Below are positions 59,521-64,000 of a DNA stretch of 64,000 bases, in pieces. A program made the translations under genes and the position numbers. The notes below the pieces were generated by a model that saw only the letters and a program-made list of their open reading frames with translations, did no database searches and had not been told where the DNA came from. The number at the start of each line of letters is the position of its first letter. Within the stretch, counting starts at the first letter, position 1. The DNA is taken from assembly GCA_023439125.1 (NCBI GenBank), contig JAEXOU010000009.1, positions 160,610-224,609 on the forward strand, given 5' to 3'. Origin of the DNA: Bacillota bacterium. Its GTDB lineage: Bacteria > Bacillota > Clostridia > Lachnospirales > Lachnospiraceae.

Positions 59521-60195
59521 ATGGATCGCTTAAAAGTATTAGTCGTTGATGATGAAAGTAGAATGCGAAAGTTGGTAAAGGACTTTCTTGCAAGAAATGA
59601 GTTTGAAGTAATTGAGGCTGAAAATGGAGAACAAGCTGTCGATATTTTCTTTGAACAAAAAGATATTGCTTTGATTATATTGGATGTCATGATGCCAAAG
59701 ATGGATGGTTGGCAAGTTTGTCGTGAGATTCGTAAATATTCCAAAGTGCCTATCATTATGCTGACAGCAAAGAGTGATGAAAAAGATGAGCTTCTTGGAT
59801 TTGAGTTGGGTGTGGATGAGTATATTTCAAAACCTTTTAGCCCTAAAATATTAGTCGCACGAGTGGAAGCAATTATTCGCAGATCTATTCAAGTGGATGA
59901 TTCGGTAGTTGAGATTGGCGGAATTTGTGTTGATCAATCTGCTCATGAAGTAAAAGTTGATGGCAAAGTAATTGATTTGAGTGTGAAAGAGTTCGAATTG
60001 TTAACATATTTTATTATGAACAAAGGAGTTGCTCTTTCTCGTGAAAAGATTTTAAATAATGTTTGGAATTACGATTATTTTGGTGATGCCAGAACAATTG
60101 ACACTCATGTTAAAAAGTTAAGAAGTAAAATGAAAGATAAGGGTGATTATATTAAAACCATCTGGGGTATGGGTTATAAATTTGAGGTAGATTGA
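59521..60195 (+). CDS. OmpR/PhoP-family response regulator
   Basis: The 224-residue protein has a receiver domain (VLVVDDESRMRKLV; phospho-acceptor Asp in IILDVMMPKMDGW near residue 54; Lys in YISKPFSPK) and a C-terminal winged helix (about 125-224, LSVKEFELLTYFIMNKG and RTIDTHVKKLRSKM). It pairs with the histidine kinase whose ATG overlaps its stop codon (TGATG). ATG 59521 follows GGAGGTGG and is the normal family start; the frame is open upstream but includes the promoter repeats. The inducing signal is not visible from the sequence. Confidence 0.96.
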   Translation: MDRLKVLVVDDESRMRKLVKDFLARNEFEVIEAENGEQAVDIFFEQKDIALIILDVMMPKMDGWQVCREIRKYSKVPIIMLTAKSDEKDELLGFELGVDEYISKPFSPKILVARVEAIIRRSIQVDDSVVEIGGICVDQSAHEVKVDGKVIDLSVKEFELLTYFIMNKGVALSREKILNNVWNYDYFGDARTIDTHVKKLRSKMKDKGDYIKTIWGMGYKFEVD

Positions 60196-61697
60196 TGAAA
60201 CATTCCATTCGATTAAAAATTACCTTTTTAATGACAATTTCTTTAGCACTTACCATTTTTTTGTGTTGGACATTAAATAATTCTTTTTTAGTTGACTATT
60301 ATCAATATGAAAAGATTCAAGGTTTGGATAGTGTATTTTATGAAATTAATTCATTAGTAGAGGATGAAGATGAAGTATTATCGGAAGATGTAATGCGTCA
60401 TATTGATCGTTTAACATCGAATAATAGTGTGAGTGCATTCATTTTTACTGGACAACATATGGTTTGTATTTATCAATCGAATAGTTCGCTTAGAGATTAT
60501 TCACGAATTATGGATTCTATGCAGGCTTATCTACTAGGAAACGAAGCGATCTTAAAAATCTCAAATATCTCGGTCATTAAGACAGTGGATGAGACTTATG
60601 ATATCTTAAAGCAAACAGATGATGTCATGAATATGAATTATATGGATTTAATAGGTAGACTTGATTCTGGTCATCTTGTATTTTTGCGAACAAACTTTGA
60701 GAGTATTGAATCTAGTTCTAAAATATCAAACAACTTTTTAGCAATCGTTGGTGTTATTGTCACAATTTTAGGATCATTTATCATGTTTATGATTAGCCGA
60801 AGATTTACACGTCCAATCTTAGTGCTAGAAAGCATTGCAAAAAAAATGTCCGATTTAGATTTTGATGTAAAATATGAAGTCAACACAAAAGATGAGATTG
60901 GTCGTTTGGGAACTAGTATTAATTCATTGTCAGAAAAACTACAGGCTACGATTACGGAGCTTAAGATTGCGAATATTGAGCTACAATCTGACAATGAGCG
61001 TAAAACTCAGATTGATGAGATGAGAAAAGAATTCTTATCCAATGTTACACATGAACTTAAAACACCAATTGCACTGATCCAAGGGTATGCAGAAGGGCTT
61101 AAGGAAAATGTGAATGATGATGCGGAAAGTCGGGATTTTTACTGTGAAGTTATTATTGACGAAGCAATGAAAATGAACAACATGGTAAAAAAACTATTGT
61201 CCTTGAATCAATTAGAATTTGGTAATACACTACTTGATATTACTCGTTTTGATATAATTGCAGTTATTAAGTCGGTTTTGAGTTCCACAGATATTTTAAT
61301 GAAGCAAAAGGGTATCTTGGTTCATTTTGAAGAGACAGAACCATGTTATGTTTGGGCAGATGAATATATGATTGAAGAAGTGATCACCAATTATGTTAGT
61401 AATGCAATCAATCATGTGTCGGGTCCGAAAATTATAGAAATTAAAATAGTACAAAAAGATGATGTTATTCGTGTAGCTGTATTTAATACGGGTGAGCTAA
61501 TACCAGAAGAGGAACTTGAAAAGATTTGGGTCAAGTTTTACAAGATTGATAAGGCAAGAACGAGAGAATATGGTGGCAATGGAATAGGATTATCAATTGT
61601 AAAAGCAATTATGAATTCACATAATAGAGATTGTGGATGTGAGAATCGAGCCAATGGTGTTGAATTTTGGTTTGAGCTTGATTCAAAATCGAATTAA
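60195..61697 (+). CDS. Sensor histidine kinase
   Basis: The 500-residue protein has a membrane helix near residues 10-30, an extracytoplasmic sensor domain (about 32-175), a second helix (about 178-200), a HAMP domain (SRRFTRPILVLESIAKKM), a HisKA domain with the phospho-acceptor in FLSNVTHELKTPIALIQGYA, and an ATPase domain with NAINHVSGPKI and GGNGIGLSIVKAIM. It phosphorylates the response regulator with which it overlaps. The overall layout matches PhoR/VanS-type kinases; the sensor domain gives no clue to the ligand. ATG 60195 with GAGGT six bases upstream is used. A hairpin terminator follows. Confidence 0.95.
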   Translation: MKHSIRLKITFLMTISLALTIFLCWTLNNSFLVDYYQYEKIQGLDSVFYEINSLVEDEDEVLSEDVMRHIDRLTSNNSVSAFIFTGQHMVCIYQSNSSLRDYSRIMDSMQAYLLGNEAILKISNISVIKTVDETYDILKQTDDVMNMNYMDLIGRLDSGHLVFLRTNFESIESSSKISNNFLAIVGVIVTILGSFIMFMISRRFTRPILVLESIAKKMSDLDFDVKYEVNTKDEIGRLGTSINSLSEKLQATITELKIANIELQSDNERKTQIDEMRKEFLSNVTHELKTPIALIQGYAEGLKENVNDDAESRDFYCEVIIDEAMKMNNMVKKLLSLNQLEFGNTLLDITRFDIIAVIKSVLSSTDILMKQKGILVHFEETEPCYVWADEYMIEEVITNYVSNAINHVSGPKIIEIKIVQKDDVIRVAVFNTGELIPEEELEKIWVKFYKIDKARTREYGGNGIGLSIVKAIMNSHNRDCGCENRANGVEFWFELDSKSN

Positions 61698-61708
61698 ATA
61701 TAAAAGTA

Positions 61709-61740
61709 AGAAGTTCTGATGTGTTTTCATCAGAACTTCT
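61709..61740 (+). terminator. Terminator after the two-component system
   Basis: AGAAGTTCTGATG (61709-61721) pairs perfectly with CATCAGAACTTCT (61728-61740); a T-rich stretch follows. Confidence 0.82.
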
Positions 61741-61742
61741 CT

Positions 61743-61771
61743 TGTCTTAAATGACAAAAAGTGTTATGATA
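61743..61771 (+). promoter_or_regulatory. Promoter of the lipoprotein gene
   Basis: TTGTCT, 17 bases, TATGAT, about 33 bases before the TTG start. It lies immediately downstream of the terminator hairpin. Confidence 0.5.
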
Positions 61772-61803
61772 TTACAAATGGTTAGTATTTAGGAGGGCTT
61801 AGT

Positions 61804-62496
61804 TTGAAAAGAAAATGCTTATTCGCTGGTCTTTTAGTGTCTTTCTTGGGTTTGACTGGATGTACGAGTGCAATACCTTTAACAGAAGACGAAGAAAACA
61901 TGATTGCAGAATATCTTGCAGAAACTGTATTATATGATCAAGATACATATACAGAGGCATTGATTCCTCCATCCCCTACTCCGATTCCAACTGCGACTCC
62001 ATCTCCGACACAACCGCCTGAGGTCACAAACGCTCCAACAACTAGCACAACACAGAATACGGAAAATGCAATATCTCCAAACCAACAGGCAAATGCTGAT
62101 TTTGTAGAAGTTATGGGAGTGTCAGATATTAAAGCTGAATACACTGGTTATGATGTGAAAAATGGTTTTACCGAGGAAGTTTTTAATTTGCAGGCTTCCG
62201 AGGGAAATGAGTTATTTGTTATTAAGTTTGATATTACGAATACTTCAAAAGAAGATAAGAGGTTTAGTTTAGGTGATTTGGACATAAGCTATATATTAGA
62301 TATCAATACGGAACTTAACATAAAACCTTTACTTACGTTGAAGGAAAACGATTTACGCTTCATTGATATGGAAGTAAAAGCAGGAAAGAAGATTGAGACG
62401 TTACTAATATTTGAAGTGAAAAAAGGGAGCAAGATAAATACAGCAAACTTAATTATTTCAAGAGAAGATAAAACAGCAATTGTAAAAGTCAAATAG
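61804..62496 (+). CDS. Lipoprotein with Pro/Thr-rich linker and DUF4352-like domain
   Basis: The 230-residue product has a lipoprotein signal peptide ending LGLTGC (Cys near residue 20). A linker rich in Pro and Thr (PPSPTPIPTATPSPTQPP) then leads to a C-terminal beta-sandwich-like domain (about 110-230, NELFVIKFDITNTSKEDKRF), which resembles DUF4352-type extracellular domains. The linker may be glycosylated, as in other Firmicute surface proteins. TTG 61804 follows AGGAGGG. It starts a run of three genes with 12-17 base gaps. Function unknown. Confidence 0.75.
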   Translation: MKRKCLFAGLLVSFLGLTGCTSAIPLTEDEENMIAEYLAETVLYDQDTYTEALIPPSPTPIPTATPSPTQPPEVTNAPTTSTTQNTENAISPNQQANADFVEVMGVSDIKAEYTGYDVKNGFTEEVFNLQASEGNELFVIKFDITNTSKEDKRFSLGDLDISYILDINTELNIKPLLTLKENDLRFIDMEVKAGKKIETLLIFEVKKGSKINTANLIISREDKTAIVKVK

Positions 62497-62513
62497 TATA
62501 GGGGGGTAGTTCC

Positions 62514-62912
62514 GTGGAATTAGTGTATAAGGAAAAGAAGAGGACAAAATTTCTTGGTTTACCAATATGTTTTGTAACTTATAGTATTTATGATGAGAAG
62601 ATTAACATTAAGAGTGGTTTTTTATCGACTACAGAAGATGATGCTTATATGTACAAAGTACAGGATGTTCGTTTAACAAGGACATTGATGGAACGTATCT
62701 TTCATCTTGGTACATTGACTTGTTTTACAGGAGATATAACACATCCAGAAATAAAGTTGATTCATATTCGAAAATGTAGTGAAATTAAAGATTATCTTAT
62801 TGCTGCTTCAGAGGATGCAAGAAGAAAGAGAAGAACAATGCATACTCTTAATATTGATGGTGCAGGCGATAGTTTTGATGATAACGATGACGATTTGGAT
62901 GATGATATCTAG
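62514..62912 (+). CDS. Bacterial PH-domain (YdbS/YdbT-like) protein
   Basis: The 132-residue protein contains a bacterial PH-like domain (about residues 10-95): GLPICFVTYSIYDEKINIKSGF, then YKVQDVRLTRTLMERIFHLG, which is the conserved Q-D-V-R-x-T segment of the bPH_2 family. Unlike YdbT relatives it has no membrane helices. An acidic tail (SFDDNDDDLDDDI) closes it. GTG 62514 is used; GGGGGG lies upstream and no closer ATG exists. It is the middle gene of a short operon with a lipoprotein and a zinc-ribbon protein. No partner is known. Confidence 0.78.
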   Translation: MELVYKEKKRTKFLGLPICFVTYSIYDEKINIKSGFLSTTEDDAYMYKVQDVRLTRTLMERIFHLGTLTCFTGDITHPEIKLIHIRKCSEIKDYLIAASEDARRKRRTMHTLNIDGAGDSFDDNDDDLDDDI

Positions 62913-62924
62913 GAGGTATTTTTT

Positions 62925-63224
62925 GTGATAGAGATTAATATAGAGAATTGTCCGTATTGCGGCAGTAAAGAATTGGGCTGGGGTTATCAGAGTGCGCAGG
63001 GTGCCGTAATGCCTAAGAAATCTGGATTTGCTGGGACAAAGTTGGAGCATCTGATATGTACTGATTGTGGAAGTATCGTACATAGTAGAGTTGCTAAACC
63101 AGAAATTTTTAAGAATATTGTAAAGGAAAAGAAAGTGAGAAGGAAGCGAAAAGCAGAACGTGCTATGGGAACAACAGTTACATCGCAAAGTGATGTGGTA
63201 AATCAGGACAAAGAAGAAAAATAG
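62925..63224 (+). CDS. Small zinc-ribbon protein
   Basis: The 99-residue protein has a zinc ribbon from CPYCGSKELGWGY and CTDCGSIVHSRV (residues about 9-57), then a basic tail (KEKKVRRKRKAERA) and a polar end. GTG 62925 follows AGGAGG. I recognise no specific family; zinc-ribbon plus basic tail could bind nucleic acid or ribosomes, but that is only suggested. It is third in the lipoprotein operon and is followed by an A+T-rich region and an rRNA promoter region. Confidence 0.72.
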   Translation: MIEINIENCPYCGSKELGWGYQSAQGAVMPKKSGFAGTKLEHLICTDCGSIVHSRVAKPEIFKNIVKEKKVRRKRKAERAMGTTVTSQSDVVNQDKEEK

Positions 63225-63318
63225 GAAAGTACAAGTGTAGTTTTACTTTTAACTGTTATAGCATGAATACCTGTTTGTTGAGTATTAGAAAATTGGACAG
63301 AATAAAATAAAATTAAAG

Positions 63319-63375
63319 AAACCGATAGGTTAATAGTATCTCAATCGTTAGATGCCATTATCTTATCGGTTTTTA
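63319..63375 (+). terminator. Terminator after the zinc-ribbon gene
   Basis: AAACCGATA (63319-63327) pairs with TATCGGTTT (63364-63372), followed by TTT. A partly paired inner region fills the long loop. Confidence 0.75.
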
Positions 63376-63533
63376 TATGTGATGAGTGAATCAATGGATT
63401 CGATTCCTGAAAGATGTCATAAAAGTAGGAAACCCTATTCTCTCATGAATAAGGAAACATAGGAGTTGGGAGCATGCAAAACACACTTCATTAGTTTTTG
63501 AGTGAAAAATGTTGAAAAAAGTAGAATTTAATA

Positions 63534-63747
63534 TTGACAATTGTTTTTTATGGTGGTAAACTAAATGGGCTGTCGGAAAGATATTTCTTATACAATTAAG
63601 AAAACTTAAAAAACCTTATAAATAAAGGGTTGACAAGCAAAGATTACTTTGTTAGAATAACTGAGCTAACAAATTGTTCGAAAAGAATAAATAATTCAAA
63701 AAATTAAGAAAAAAGTTCTTGACAACAAAATGAAAGCATGATATACT
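63534..63747 (+). promoter_or_regulatory. Three stacked promoters of an rRNA operon
   Basis: Three -35/-10 pairs, all with TTGACA and 17-base spacers: TAAACT (63534-63562), TAGAAT (63630-63658) and TATACT (63719-63747). This density is typical of rRNA operons. Confidence 0.85.
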
Positions 63748-63753
63748 AGCTAA

Positions 63754-64000
63754 GCTGTCAAACAGCAAGTAATCAATCAAATGAACATTGAAAACTGAAC
63801 AGTGAAACAACCTTGAAATTCGTTGAGAATTCCTAGTTTAATAAACTAGGCGAGTTAGTAAAAGTTTTGCTTACAAAACAAGAGGCTAACAAATAGAACT
63901 GTTTTGGATCGAAAGATTTGAAACAACCCTATAACAGTAAACGGAATCAAAGATGACAATTAAGGCAAACTTAGTAATTTTGCGAAAGCAAAAATTTGTC
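63754..64000 (+). other. rRNA operon leader (16S gene beyond the window)
   Basis: The leader has the Firmicute motif ACATTGAAAACTGAACAG (boxA-like antitermination/processing segment), hairpins CCTAGTT/AACTAGG near 63832-63850, and a GAAA-capped TTTTGC/GCAAAA stem near 63978-63993. No 16S start (AGAGTTTGAT) is reached before the end of the window. Confidence 0.8.

Noticed and set aside
1..64000. CRISPR arrays, tRNA genes and transposase genes
   Set aside because: No regularly spaced repeats with unique spacers, no tRNA cloverleaf outside the tmRNA, and no transposase-like protein were found.

Overview
The window (about 36% G+C by eye) looks like chromosome from a Lachnospiraceae clostridium, most like Lachnoclostridium (Clostridium) phytofermentans. 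The assignment rests on gene content (GerW/YtfJ-YtfI sporulation pair, RemA, RqcH, CBS-type pyrophosphatase, YloU-FakA-RecG order, clostridial-size pyruvate kinase), codon use and the style of the rRNA leader. No database was consulted. Most of it is well-ordered core genome. There are no insertion sequences with transposases, no CRISPR array and no tRNA genes.

Layout. 1-2.0 kb (minus strand): start of a PHP-family histidinol phosphatase and the ribosome-quality-control factor RqcH. 2.3-10.5 kb: pseudo-rhomboid membrane protein, pyruvate kinase, two ABC-2 type permeases with no ATPase, an unknown helical protein, and the DUF2953-GerW spore pair. 10.6-18.6 kb: rpmB, a solute-binding lipoprotein, a 46-residue membrane protein, yloU, fakA and recG. 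18.7-30.6 kb: an AAA+ ATPase and a five-gene surface-glycan operon (two large polytopic GT-C-like proteins, UDP-galactopyranose mutase, GT2 glycosyltransferase, MFS transporter), then a membrane glycerophosphodiesterase and a SPOR-like protein. 30.7-35.7 kb: two G3E GTPases (one with a His/Cys metal-binding repeat), yicC-remA-rpoZ without gmk, and tandem signal peptidases. 35.8-44.5 kb: glycolysis (gap, pgk, tpiA, gpmI) and secG, interrupted by a TetR/EFR1-ferrodoxin pair and a threonine-aldolase-like gene. 45-50.8 kb: rnr, smpB, CBS-pyrophosphatase, tdk and ssrA (tmRNA). 50.9-63.2 kb: an HsdR-N-type nuclease, a polyphosphate polymerase-DUF4956-CotH operon, a MATE exporter, a lipoprotein cyclophilin, a two-component system and three small envelope/unknown proteins. 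63.5-64 kb: stacked promoters and leader of an rRNA operon whose 16S gene lies beyond the window.

How the genes work together. Lower glycolysis (gap-pgk-tpiA-gpmI, pyk) is nearly complete. trans-Translation parts (smpB, ssrA, rnr) sit close together, and RqcH supplies the second rescue route. The glycan operon should build and move a galactofuranose-containing surface polymer.

The structure least explained by genes is in the intergenic spaces. (1) A repeated architecture at three sites joins a terminator hairpin to a second hairpin through a shared T tract; two copies carry the same 3' tail. (2) Large imperfect palindromes with almost constant centres occur at 10.9-11.15 kb, 42.35-42.64 kb and 44.6-44.8 kb. 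The second lies between a predicted promoter and gpmI, so it would be transcribed as the gpmI leader. A degenerate copy of part of the third lies at 155-258. These are the observations I would follow first, with the polyphosphate-CotH operon and the rpmB leader.
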